Of a stretch of DNA of 64,000 bases, positions 25,024 through 33,482 are shown piece after piece; the first letter of the stretch is position 1; each line of letters starts with the position of its first letter. The stretch is from the NCBI GenBank assembly GCA_021780105.1, contig JAJXZJ010000044.1:1-64000 (forward strand). Reading direction: 5' to 3'. The position numbers and the translations under genes are program-made. This DNA comes from a bacterium. GTDB lineage: Bacteria > Verrucomicrobiota > Verrucomicrobiia > Limisphaerales > J093. Under the pieces are notes generated by a model that did no database searches, was not told the DNA's origin, and saw only the letters and a program-made list of their open reading frames with translations.

Positions 25024-26805
25024 ATGGTTGTGCCCGCCTGCCGTTCCACCGCCGCCCAGACGCTCTGGCTCGACACGCCCTGCGATCTCGGCGCGGTGCG
25101 CGACGCCTGCCGCCGCCTGCGCGAGTTTCTCGGCCAGGCGCACCTTGCCGGGGCGGAACTGGATGCCTGGGAACTGGTCCTCGTGGAAGCCGGCAACAAC
25201 GCGGTGAAATACGCTCGCGAGGCGGACCGCCACCGGCCCATCCGGCTGGCGGTGAGCGTGAGCAACGACGCGGTGGAAGCGCACGTGACGGATCACACGG
25301 CCGGCTTTGATTTTCCCGTGCCGGTCGAACTGCCGCCCCCGGATCGCGAAACCGGGCGCGGCTTGTTCCTGATTCGTTCGCTTACGGACGAGGTGCGTTA
25401 CTTCCGCGACGACGACGAGAATTGTTTGATTTTGCGCCGCCGGCGCCGGCTGCCCGTTGCGGAAACCGGCGGGGAAACGCTGGTCAATCTGAAGACCCGG
25501 CTGGACGAAACGCAGCACACGCTCGATTTGATGACGGAGGAGCTGGCCTCAGCCTACGAAAGTCTTTCCGCGGTCTTCCGCTTCAGCACGGAACTCTCCG
25601 GCCAGGGGAAGCCCGAGACACTCGCGCGCCAGTGGCTGGAAACGTTGCTGCCCATCGTGCAGGCCGACTGGTTCGTGCTGCGTCTGGCCGGGCACGATGG
25701 CCGGGCTCTGCGGGTGGTGGCCTGCTCCGACGACATCCACCCCGCTCCCGTTTACCCGCTGGAACCGCCGGACCATCCCGGTCTGCCGGCGTCCGTCCGG
25801 GCCGCGTTGTTGCGGAAAGACGTGTGGTTTGACCAAACCAGCCCGGGCTGGCCGGACGGCGTGGCCGTGCCACGCGGCCCGACGGGCTGCGGCTTTTCCC
25901 ATCCCATGATGGTGAACGAGCGCCTCGTCGGCGTGCTGACGATGGGCCGCTCGCTCGCCGAGGCCGCCTTCCAGGCCCAGCAGGTCAACGTCATCGAAAC
26001 CTTCGCCGACTTTCTGGGTCTGCAAATCTGTAACGCCTGGTTTCAGGAGGAACAACTCCGCTCCCACCTCGTGACCCGCGAACTGGAGATTGCGGCGAAC
26101 CTCCAGCACTCGCTGCTGCCCGCGCGGTTGCCGGAGCCGGCCGGCTTCCGTCTCGCCAGTCACATTCATAGCGCCCGGCAGGTGGGTGGCGATTATTATG
26201 ACGTGCTGGCCGACGCCGGCGGCGCGCTGTTGCTGGTCATCGCCGATGTCATGGGCAAAGGCATGCCGGCGGCGCTGTTCGCCACGATTTTTCGCACGCT
26301 CGTCCACGCCCGGCGCGACCTGGCCGCCGCGCCCGGCCGGTTTCTGAGCTGGTTGAACTCCAGTCTGACCGCCGATCTGGCGAACGCGGAGATGTTCGTC
26401 ACCGCCCAACTGGCCTTTGTGGACATCGCCGCCCGCCGCCTGTGCGTGGCCGGCGCGGGGCATCCGCCCTTGCTGCTGGCGGACGCCACCGGCGCGGTGC
26501 GCGCGGTTGAAAGCGCCGGCCCGCCGCTGGGCATCGGCGCCGAAATGCATTATCCGGAGGAATCGCTCCTGCTGCCGGCGGGGGCGCACGTCCTGCTCTA
26601 CACGGACGGCGTGACGGAGGCGCGGGATGCCACCGGGGCCTTCTTCGGCTTCGAGGCCTTGAAACAGGAATTGGCCCGCACGGCCCGGGAACGCCTTTCC
26701 GCCCCGGCGACGCGGGACCGGTTGATCGCGCGGCTGGCGGCGTTCGGCAACGACACCGCCCGGGCCGACGACCAGGCCTTGTTGCTGCTGGCGGAAGAAC
26801 CGTGA
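25024..26805 (+). CDS. RsbW-like kinase-GAF-SpoIIE phosphatase fusion
   Basis: I start this 593-residue protein at the ATG preceded by CGGAG; an upstream frame to 24949 is open. Residues 15-140 form an RsbW-type anti-sigma ATPase with the N box (LVEAGNNAVKYA) and G boxes (HTAGFD, ETGRGLFLI). A GAF-like domain (about 190-340) follows. The C-terminal PP2C/SpoIIE phosphatase has SARQVGGDYYDV, IADVMGKGMPAAL, LYTDGVTEARD and a final ADDQALL, so the metal-binding Asp residues are present. It could both phosphorylate and dephosphorylate the STAS protein next door. It overlaps the following receiver gene by ATGA. Confidence 0.93.
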   Translation: MVVPACRSTAAQTLWLDTPCDLGAVRDACRRLREFLGQAHLAGAELDAWELVLVEAGNNAVKYAREADRHRPIRLAVSVSNDAVEAHVTDHTAGFDFPVPVELPPPDRETGRGLFLIRSLTDEVRYFRDDDENCLILRRRRRLPVAETGGETLVNLKTRLDETQHTLDLMTEELASAYESLSAVFRFSTELSGQGKPETLARQWLETLLPIVQADWFVLRLAGHDGRALRVVACSDDIHPAPVYPLEPPDHPGLPASVRAALLRKDVWFDQTSPGWPDGVAVPRGPTGCGFSHPMMVNERLVGVLTMGRSLAEAAFQAQQVNVIETFADFLGLQICNAWFQEEQLRSHLVTRELEIAANLQHSLLPARLPEPAGFRLASHIHSARQVGGDYYDVLADAGGALLLVIADVMGKGMPAALFATIFRTLVHARRDLAAAPGRFLSWLNSSLTADLANAEMFVTAQLAFVDIAARRLCVAGAGHPPLLLADATGAVRAVESAGPPLGIGAEMHYPEESLLLPAGAHVLLYTDGVTEARDATGAFFGFEALKQELARTARERLSAPATRDRLIARLAAFGNDTARADDQALLLLAEEP

Positions 26806-27224
26806 TGAACACCCCTGACCCAAACCGACCCGTGCCGCGAAAAGTCCTGATCGTGGATGACGAGCCGCACATGTTGCGCCTCACCGAGCTGAGCATCAAA
26901 AAGGGCGGCTTCGCCATCGTCACCGGCCGGAATGGCCGCGAGGCGCTGGCACTGGCGGCGAGCGAGAAACCGGACCTCATCGTCATGGATGTCACCATGC
27001 CGGAGCTGGACGGGCTGAGCGCGCTCAAACAGCTCAAATCCTCGCCGGCCACGGCGTCCATCCCGGTCGTCATGCTCACCGTGCGCGGCCACGTCCTCAC
27101 CCGTCAGCAGGCGGAGGAAGCCGGGGCGGCGGTGTTCCTCACCAAGCCGTTCAGCCCCACGCAACTGTTGAGCGAAGCCCGCCGGCTGCTCGGCGAAACG
27201 GCACCTCCGCCTCCCGCGCCATGA
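26805..27224 (+). CDS. Single-domain response regulator
   Basis: A stand-alone 139-residue receiver domain. It has the acidic pair (VLIVDDEP), the phosphoacceptor Asp (DLIVMDVTMPELDG), the Thr (VVMLTVRG) and the Lys (VFLTKPFSP). No output domain is present, so it probably works by protein contact, perhaps with the SpoIIE/RsbW protein whose stop overlaps its start. A GTG three bases upstream is also possible as start. The hybrid kinase at 16140 is a candidate phosphodonor. Confidence 0.93.
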   Translation: MNTPDPNRPVPRKVLIVDDEPHMLRLTELSIKKGGFAIVTGRNGREALALAASEKPDLIVMDVTMPELDGLSALKQLKSSPATASIPVVMLTVRGHVLTRQQAEEAGAAVFLTKPFSPTQLLSEARRLLGETAPPPPAP

Positions 27225-28399
27225 AACCGCTCCTGCCGTTGTTCATCATGGTGGACGCCTGCGGATGGGAAATCATCCGCGACGATCCCTTCGGCCGCGA
27301 GTTTGCGCCGACCCGCCGGCGGCTCGAAAGCGTCTTCGGCTACAGTTCCACCTGCGTGCCGTCCATTTTGTCCGGCCGCTGGCCGGTCGAGCACCGCAAC
27401 TGGTGTTACTTCGTTTACGACCCCGCCCACTCGCCATTCCGGTCGCTCCGCTGGATGCGCTGGCTGCCGACGGCGGTCACGAGCCGGCGCATTTTCCGCC
27501 GCTGGCTGACCAGGTTCGTCAAGGTGCAGCTCGGTTTCCGCGGCTACTTCGACCTCTACAACATCCCGTTCCGCTACATCCACCTCTTCGATTTCACGGA
27601 GAAGAAAAGCCCGCTCCAGCCCGGCGGCATGAACCGCGGACCGAACATTTTCGACTTCCTGGTCGAAAACCAGATTCCGTATTTCGTCAGCGAACCGTCC
27701 AGGTCCGAGGAGCAAAATCGCGATGAACTGATCGCCGCCATTGACGCCGAGCGCGTGGACTTTGCCTTCCTTTACTGGGCGGGGCTGGATGGCCTGCTGC
27801 ACCAGGTGGGCAACCGCTCGCCCGAAATCCCCGCCCGGCTGCGCGTTTATGAGCAGTGGATCGGGCAGATCCTTGCCGCCGCGCGGAATCACTACGCGGA
27901 GGTGCGGCTGTTCGTCTTCAGCGACCACGGCATGGCCAACTGCGACGAGTTGCTGGACCTGAAGGCGCGGATTGACGCGTTGCCGCTGCGCATGGCGAAG
28001 GATTACGCCGTCGTTTATGACTCCACGCTGGCGCGGTTCTGGTTTTTCAACGACCGCGCCCGCCAGCTTGTCACCGCCGAACTCGGCCGCGTGCCGCAGG
28101 GCCGCATCGTGCCGGACGCGGAGCTGCGGGAGATGCATGCGTTGTTCGAGGACGGCTATTTCGGCGAACTGATTTTCCTCGTGCAGGAGGGCGTGCTCAT
28201 CGTGCCCAGCCACATGGGCGAGCGGCCGATTCGTGCCATGCATGGCTATCATCCGCACGACCCGCACAGCTACGCCAGCCTGCTCACCAACCTGCCGGAC
28301 CTTCCCGCGGACGTGACGGCCATCCCGCACATTCACCGGCTGATGACCCGCCACGCGCTGGCGGCGAAACCCGCCGGGGTCAATGCCGACGCCCAATGA
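27221..28399 (+). CDS. Alkaline phosphatase-superfamily protein (phosphodiesterase-like)
   Basis: The 392-residue protein has a metal-binding Asp at the start (FIMVDACGWEII), a likely nucleophile region with YSSTCVPSILSGRWP (Ser/Thr), DGLLHQVG, and a second metal site (FSDHGMAN), followed by GYHPHDPHS with further His residues. This is the alkaline phosphatase/nucleotide pyrophosphatase/sulfatase fold. No signal peptide is visible, suggesting a cytoplasmic enzyme. In an EPS operon it may hydrolyse or transfer a phosphodiester group on a glycan or lipid intermediate. It overlaps the preceding stop by ATGA. Confidence 0.8.
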   Translation: MKPLLPLFIMVDACGWEIIRDDPFGREFAPTRRRLESVFGYSSTCVPSILSGRWPVEHRNWCYFVYDPAHSPFRSLRWMRWLPTAVTSRRIFRRWLTRFVKVQLGFRGYFDLYNIPFRYIHLFDFTEKKSPLQPGGMNRGPNIFDFLVENQIPYFVSEPSRSEEQNRDELIAAIDAERVDFAFLYWAGLDGLLHQVGNRSPEIPARLRVYEQWIGQILAAARNHYAEVRLFVFSDHGMANCDELLDLKARIDALPLRMAKDYAVVYDSTLARFWFFNDRARQLVTAELGRVPQGRIVPDAELREMHALFEDGYFGELIFLVQEGVLIVPSHMGERPIRAMHGYHPHDPHSYASLLTNLPDLPADVTAIPHIHRLMTRHALAAKPAGVNADAQ

Positions 28400-28515
28400 A
28401 CCGCGCCCCGCACGCACGCAAGAAGCTCCAGCATCCGATCGTGGCCGATGGGGTGGACCTGGGCTTTCGGGCCGCGGACGGGAGCGATCCCGCGCGCTGC
28501 TTCGTGACGGAGTGA
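28396..28515 (+). CDS. Candidate 39-residue protein, translationally coupled
   Basis: A short frame begins with an ATG that overlaps the upstream stop (ATGA) and ends with a TGA that overlaps the GTG start of the next glycosyltransferase. The product starts MNRAPHARKK and ends PARCFVTE; it is basic at the N-terminus and has no known domain. The same overlap style joins the other genes in this operon, which supports translation, or at least a coupling role. It may only be a ribosome-relay leader. Confidence 0.45.
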   Translation: MNRAPHARKKLQHPIVADGVDLGFRAADGSDPARCFVTE

Positions 28516-29795
28516 ACGCCCCGGCCGCCAGCATTCTGCACGTCCCGCGCCGCTTCGTTGCCGAGGAGTGGGGCGGCACGGAAACGGTCATCCTGGAAAT
28601 CTCGCGCCAGCAACAACGCGCCGGCTGGCAGCCGCGGGTGTTCACGTCGCTGGCCCTTGCCAGACAGCGCCGGGAAACGATCGGCGGCGTGCCCGTGGAA
28701 CGCTTTCCTTACTGCTATCCGTTCCTGGGCTTGAGCGCGGCCGACCGCGCCGCGCTGGACAAAAAGGGCGGCAACCTGCTTTCGCTCTCGCTGTTTCGCG
28801 CGCTGCTCCGGGCGCCGGACGTGCGGCTCTTCCACGCCCACGCGCTCAAGCGTCTCGGCGGCGAGGTCCGCACCGCCGCGCGCTGGCGCCGCAAGCCGTT
28901 CGTCGTGTCGCTCCACGGCGGCGTCTTCGACGTGCCGGCGGCCGAGCGCGACACGATGCTCAAGCCCGTCGAAAACAAGACCGAATGGGGCAAGCCGTTC
29001 GGCGCGTTTTTTGGCTCCCGCCGCGTCTTGGAGGACGCGGATCAGGTGATCTGCGTCGGCCGGTCGGAGCTGGACCGGGCCAAACGCGAGCTGCCGCACG
29101 ACCGCGTCGCCTACCTGCCCAACGGCGTGGACTGCGCGAAATTCGCCCGCGGCGACGGCGCGGCCTTCCGCGCCCGGCAGGGCATTCCGGCCGGGGCGTT
29201 CCTCGTGTTGAACGTGAGCCGGATTGACGCCCAGAAGAATCAGCGATTGCTGCTCGAGGCGTTCGCAAAATGCCGCGCCCAGGGGCCGGAGGCTTTCCTC
29301 GTCGTCATCGGCCCGGAGACGCAGCCGGCCTACGCGGCGGCCCTGCGCGCCTTCGTCGCCGCCAACGGACTCGCTGGCTGCGTGAAGCTGCTGCCCGGCC
29401 TGCGCCACGACGATTCGAATCTCGTGGACGCCTACCACGCCGCCGACGTGTTTGTGCTGCCCTCGATGCACGAGCCGTTTGGCATCGTCGTGCTGGAAGC
29501 CTGGAGCGCCGGCCGGGCGGTGATCGCCAGCCGCGTGGGCGGCCTGCAAACGCTGGTGCGCGACGGCGAAACCGGCCGGTTCGTGGAGCCTGGTTCACCG
29601 GACGCGGCGGACGAACTTGCGGCCGGACTCCGGCAGTTCGCCGCCGACCCGGCGCTGCGCCGGCAACTGGCGGAGGCCGGCCGGGCCGAAGCCCGGTTGC
29701 GTTACGACTGGACCGAAATTGCGCGGCAGCTTGAGCAGCTTTACCGCGCCGCCGAGGACCATGCCGCCCGGCGCCACGGAAAGGCGGCCGCATGA
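28512..29795 (+). CDS. Family 4 glycosyltransferase
   Basis: I start this 427-residue protein at the GTG at 28512 (then NAPAASILHVPR); an open extension to 28383 reads unlike protein and conflicts with the 39-residue frame. The N-terminal GT-B domain has FVAEEWGGTETV. The C-terminal domain has NVSRIDAQKNQRLLLEAF and the GT4 motif (MHEPFGIVVLEAW, E-x7-E). It adds one sugar to the EPS lipid intermediate in the cytoplasm; substrate unknown. It overlaps the flippase start at 29792. Confidence 0.9.
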   Translation: MNAPAASILHVPRRFVAEEWGGTETVILEISRQQQRAGWQPRVFTSLALARQRRETIGGVPVERFPYCYPFLGLSAADRAALDKKGGNLLSLSLFRALLRAPDVRLFHAHALKRLGGEVRTAARWRRKPFVVSLHGGVFDVPAAERDTMLKPVENKTEWGKPFGAFFGSRRVLEDADQVICVGRSELDRAKRELPHDRVAYLPNGVDCAKFARGDGAAFRARQGIPAGAFLVLNVSRIDAQKNQRLLLEAFAKCRAQGPEAFLVVIGPETQPAYAAALRAFVAANGLAGCVKLLPGLRHDDSNLVDAYHAADVFVLPSMHEPFGIVVLEAWSAGRAVIASRVGGLQTLVRDGETGRFVEPGSPDAADELAAGLRQFAADPALRRQLAEAGRAEARLRYDWTEIARQLEQLYRAAEDHAARRHGKAAA

Positions 29796-31348
29796 GCTAC
29801 GCCGAGGTCAAACGCAACATCTGGAGCAACGCCGTCTCGAACTACGTCCGCACCGTGCTGGGAATGATCGTGGGGCTGCTGACATTCCGGATGCTGTTCC
29901 AGGCGCTGACGCGGGAGCAATTTGGCTTCTGGTCGCTGCTCTGGAGCGTGTTCGGCTACGGCGTGCTGCTGGACTTCGGCTTCGGGTTCGCGGCGCAGAA
30001 GCGCGTCGCCGAGCTGTCCGTGCGCGGCGAGTGGGACCAGCTCAGCCGGGTGTTGAGCACGATTTTCTTTTTCTACGTCGGCGTGGCCGGGCTGGCCGCC
30101 GCGGCGGTGCTGCTCGGTTCGCGGCACATCATCGGCTGGTTCGGCGTGCCGCCGGCCGACCTGGCGGAGTTCCGGCGCGTGCTCGTGATTTTCTTTGTCG
30201 GCATCGGGCTGGCGTTTCCGATGGGCATTTTCCCGGAGATACTCCGCGGGCAGCAGCGCATCCGGATGGCGAACAACCTCATTTCCACGGCGCTGGTGTT
30301 GCGGCTGGTGCTGACGTGGGTGGCGATCCAACGGCACTGGGGCTTCACGGCGATCGTGGTCGTCTCGCTGTTTTTCTCGCTGGCGCCGGACGTTTTCGCC
30401 GTCGTGTTCGCGTTGCGGCGGATGCCCGCGGTGCGCATCCGGCCGGCGCTCTTTTCCGCCGGCATGATCCACGAGACGCTGACGTTCTCGATTTTCGCCT
30501 ACATCACCACCGCGACGAACATCGTGCTGACGAAGAGCGACCAACTGGTGCTGAGCGTGACGCTGACCGTCAGCGCGGTGGCGGTTTACCAGGCGGGGGC
30601 GAAGGTCGCGGAAATCTTCTCGCAATTCACGCGCCAGGTGCAGGAGACGCTCTCGCCGGCGGCCGCGCACCTGCACGCCACCGGCGACCGCACGGCGCTG
30701 CGCGACCTGGTGATCAACAGCACGCGCTGGAGCGTCATCATCAGCACGCCGCTTTACCTGCTGTCCGCGTTCTATCTCACCGAGCTGCTGCAACTGCTCA
30801 CCGGCGACGCCGTGATTCCGCGCGAAACCTGGCTCGTCGGCCACGTGCTGCTGTTCTGGTATTACAGTCTCACCCTCACGCACAGCGTCTCGAAGCGCAT
30901 TTTCATGATGTGCGGCCACGAGCGGTGGCTCATGTGGCTGGGTGTGGGCGAGGCCCTGGCCAACCTGGGCATCAGCCTCGCGCTGGTCCTGTATTTCCGC
31001 AGCATCATCGGCGTGACCCTCGGCTCGCTGGCGCCGGCGATCTACTTCGGCTGGGTCCGGCTCTGGCCGTGGGTGGCGCGCGAGGTCGGGCTGGGCGGCT
31101 TCGCGCTCTTCAAAGCAACCGTCCTGCCGTCGTGGCGGGCGTGCCTGCCGATGCTGCTGGCGCTTGTTGCCTTGAAATGGGTGACGCTCGCGCCGGGCGG
31201 CAACACCCGCGTGGCCATGTTCGTCGAAGGCGCCCTCGCCGGCGTCGTCGGGGCCGCCGCGTTGTGGCGTTTCGCGCTGTTGCCGGCCGAGCGCGCCAGC
31301 CTCGCGCGGAAACTCGGCGGCCGCTGGCCTGCCCGGAAACCCGCATGA
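29792..31348 (+). CDS. Wzx-like polysaccharide flippase
   Basis: The 518-residue protein has about 12-14 hydrophobic helices and begins MSYAEVKRNIWSNAVSNYV, an N-terminal pattern of the MATE/Wzx (oligosaccharidyl-lipid flippase) superfamily. It should move the undecaprenyl-linked repeat unit from the cytoplasmic to the periplasmic leaflet, where the O-antigen ligase-like polymerase at 46333 could act. It lies between two glycosyltransferase genes with four-base overlaps at both ends. Confidence 0.9.
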   Translation: MSYAEVKRNIWSNAVSNYVRTVLGMIVGLLTFRMLFQALTREQFGFWSLLWSVFGYGVLLDFGFGFAAQKRVAELSVRGEWDQLSRVLSTIFFFYVGVAGLAAAAVLLGSRHIIGWFGVPPADLAEFRRVLVIFFVGIGLAFPMGIFPEILRGQQRIRMANNLISTALVLRLVLTWVAIQRHWGFTAIVVVSLFFSLAPDVFAVVFALRRMPAVRIRPALFSAGMIHETLTFSIFAYITTATNIVLTKSDQLVLSVTLTVSAVAVYQAGAKVAEIFSQFTRQVQETLSPAAAHLHATGDRTALRDLVINSTRWSVIISTPLYLLSAFYLTELLQLLTGDAVIPRETWLVGHVLLFWYYSLTLTHSVSKRIFMMCGHERWLMWLGVGEALANLGISLALVLYFRSIIGVTLGSLAPAIYFGWVRLWPWVAREVGLGGFALFKATVLPSWRACLPMLLALVALKWVTLAPGGNTRVAMFVEGALAGVVGAAALWRFALLPAERASLARKLGGRWPARKPA

Positions 31349-32220
31349 AACCTCCCGCCGCCAGCATCATCATGCGCTCGTTCAACGAAGGTTGGGCGCT
31401 CAAAGAAACGCTGCCGGCGCTCCGGGCGCAGGCGTTCAAGGACTGGGAGTTGATCGTCATTGACTCCGGTTCCACCGACGGTTCGCAGGAGTTGATCCGC
31501 GCCGCGCGGCCCGCGCACTTCGTCCAGATCACGCCGGCCGAATACAACCCCGGTCGCGTGATGAACCACGGCCTGCGGCTGGCCGCCGCCGAATGCGGCA
31601 TTTTTCTGAACGCCGACGCCACGCCGCAGGGCGCGCAGTGGCTGGGCCCACTGGTCGGCGCCCTGCAAAACCCGCGCACGGCCGCGTGCTTCAGCCGGCA
31701 GATTCCGCGGCCCGATTGCCGCGCGGTGTTCGCCTGCGACTACGACCGCTGCTTCGGTCCGCGCCGCGCGTCCGCGCGTTGGGAGCATTTTTTCAGCATG
31801 GTCAGCAGCGGCCTGCGCCGGGACGTGTGGGCGCAACGCGGCTTCCGCGAGGATCTGCAATACGCCGAGGATGACGAATACACGCGCTGGTGCCGGGCGC
31901 GCGGCCATGACGTGGTTTACGTGCCGGAATCGGTGGCCATGCACTCGCATAATTACACGCCGGCGCAGGTGTGGAAGCGCGCCCTGGGCGACGCCCGCGC
32001 GCTGGCCCAGGCCGGCAGCGCGCGGGCGGCCGACCGGCGCTGGCTCAAGACGGTCGCGCTCGGCTGGCTCAGCGACGTGCGGCACGACGCGGCGTTCTGC
32101 CTCCGCGAACGCCGGCTGGCCGAGCTGCCGCACGCGGCGCGCATCCGCTGGCACCAGCGCCGCGGCAAGCTCGCCGGTTTCCGGCAGGGCTGGACGGAAG
32201 TCCAGGGAGGGAGCCGGTGA
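31345..32220 (+). CDS. Family 2 glycosyltransferase
   Basis: This 291-residue protein starts at MKPPAASIIMRSFNEGW inside a much longer open frame whose upstream part is only a shadow of the flippase gene. It has the GT-A/GT2 features: IIMRSFNEGWAL, VIDSGSTDGSQ and a DAD-like element (FLNADATPQG, with a single Asp), then EDDEYTRWCR as the ED motif of the active site. It transfers a sugar to the growing EPS unit in the cytoplasm. Confidence 0.92.
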   Translation: MKPPAASIIMRSFNEGWALKETLPALRAQAFKDWELIVIDSGSTDGSQELIRAARPAHFVQITPAEYNPGRVMNHGLRLAAAECGIFLNADATPQGAQWLGPLVGALQNPRTAACFSRQIPRPDCRAVFACDYDRCFGPRRASARWEHFFSMVSSGLRRDVWAQRGFREDLQYAEDDEYTRWCRARGHDVVYVPESVAMHSHNYTPAQVWKRALGDARALAQAGSARAADRRWLKTVALGWLSDVRHDAAFCLRERRLAELPHAARIRWHQRRGKLAGFRQGWTEVQGGSR

Positions 32221-33482
32221 ACATCCTGGTGGTTTCCAATCTCTACCCGCCGCATTACGTCGGCGGCTACGAACTCATTTGCGGGCGCGTCACCCAGGCG
32301 CTCCAGCGGCGCGGACACCGGGTGACCGTGCTCACGTCGAATCACGGCCTGGCGTCCGGCGCCGCCGCGCCGGCAGAAACCGGGGTCGAGCGCACGCTGC
32401 GCCTGCACGGCTTCTTCGGCCATCCGTGGCTGGACATTCGCGCCCTGCGCGGCCTGGAGTTTCACAACAATGCAATGCTGCGCAAGGCGGTCGAACGCGT
32501 GAAGCCGGACCTGGTTTACATCTGGAACCTCGGCGGCATCTCCAAGTCGCTCCTCTTCACCCTCGCGCGGCTGGGGCTGCCCACCGTGTATTATGTGTCC
32601 GATCACTGGATCGCGCGCAGCCTCAAGGCCGACGTGTGGCTCGACTGGTGGAACCGGAAGAACACGCAGGCCGGGCCGGCGCTGCTCCGCGCGGGCTGGA
32701 CGCTGACCGGCCGCCGCGCGGCGTGCGACGCGCTCGCGCCGACGAACCCCGTCCGGCACGCGCGGTTCCCGCGGATTTACTTTTGCAGCGCCGCACTGCG
32801 CAACCTCACGGCGGCGGCGGGTTATCCGGTGGAACACGGTGCGGTGATTTATTGCCCGGTGGACACGGAGCGTTTCCACGGCGAGGCCGTGCCGGCGGAC
32901 CGGCCTTTGCGAAAACTGCTGTGGGTCGGCCGCCTTGCCGAAGACAAAGGCGTGATGACGGCGCTCAAGGCCATGCGCGAGTTGAAGGGTTGCTTCGCTG
33001 GTGAGTTGCACGTTTACGGCAAAGGCGAGGCGGACTACACGGCGCAACTGCACGCGTTCGTCGCGGAAAACCAGTTGTCCGTCCGCTTCGCCCAAGCGAC
33101 CGCCGAGGAGATGCCGGCGGTTTATCGTGCTCACGACGCGCTGCTGTTCACCTCCGAATGGGAGGAGCCGTTCGCGCTCACGCCGTTGGAGGCGATGGTC
33201 AGCGGCCTGCCGGTGATCGGCACCACCACTGGCGGCAGCAAGGAACTGCTGCGCCACGGCGAAAACGCGCTGACCTACCGCGCCGGTGATGCCGCCGAAC
33301 TGACGACGCGCATTCTGGAGCTGGACGCCAACCCGCTGCTCCGCGCGCGGCTGGCCCTGACCGGGCAGACCGACGTCGCGCGCTACGCCGAACCGGCGAT
33401 CGTGGACCAGATTCAGGCGTATCTGGAGGAAACAATCCGCACTTGGAAACCCGAACCGCCGACCGCCTGCGACGCGCCATGA
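32217..33482 (+). CDS. Family 4 glycosyltransferase
   Basis: A 421-residue GT-B enzyme. The GTG start (then NILVVSNLYPP) overlaps the upstream stop. Key elements are YVGGYELICGR in the N-terminal domain, then LLWVGRLAEDKGVMTALKA and the donor-binding motif EWEEPFALTPLEAM (E-x7-E). An N-terminal alternative at 31971 would overlap the GT2 gene and is rejected. It probably acts on the undecaprenyl-linked glycan; donor unknown. Confidence 0.92.
   Translation: MNILVVSNLYPPHYVGGYELICGRVTQALQRRGHRVTVLTSNHGLASGAAAPAETGVERTLRLHGFFGHPWLDIRALRGLEFHNNAMLRKAVERVKPDLVYIWNLGGISKSLLFTLARLGLPTVYYVSDHWIARSLKADVWLDWWNRKNTQAGPALLRAGWTLTGRRAACDALAPTNPVRHARFPRIYFCSAALRNLTAAAGYPVEHGAVIYCPVDTERFHGEAVPADRPLRKLLWVGRLAEDKGVMTALKAMRELKGCFAGELHVYGKGEADYTAQLHAFVAENQLSVRFAQATAEEMPAVYRAHDALLFTSEWEEPFALTPLEAMVSGLPVIGTTTGGSKELLRHGENALTYRAGDAAELTTRILELDANPLLRARLALTGQTDVARYAEPAIVDQIQAYLEETIRTWKPEPPTACDAP

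Noticed and set aside
29617-31344. N-terminal extension of the GT2 gene as one 867-residue protein
   Set aside because: The upstream part is an out-of-frame reading of the flippase gene. The true start is at 31345, overlapping the flippase stop.
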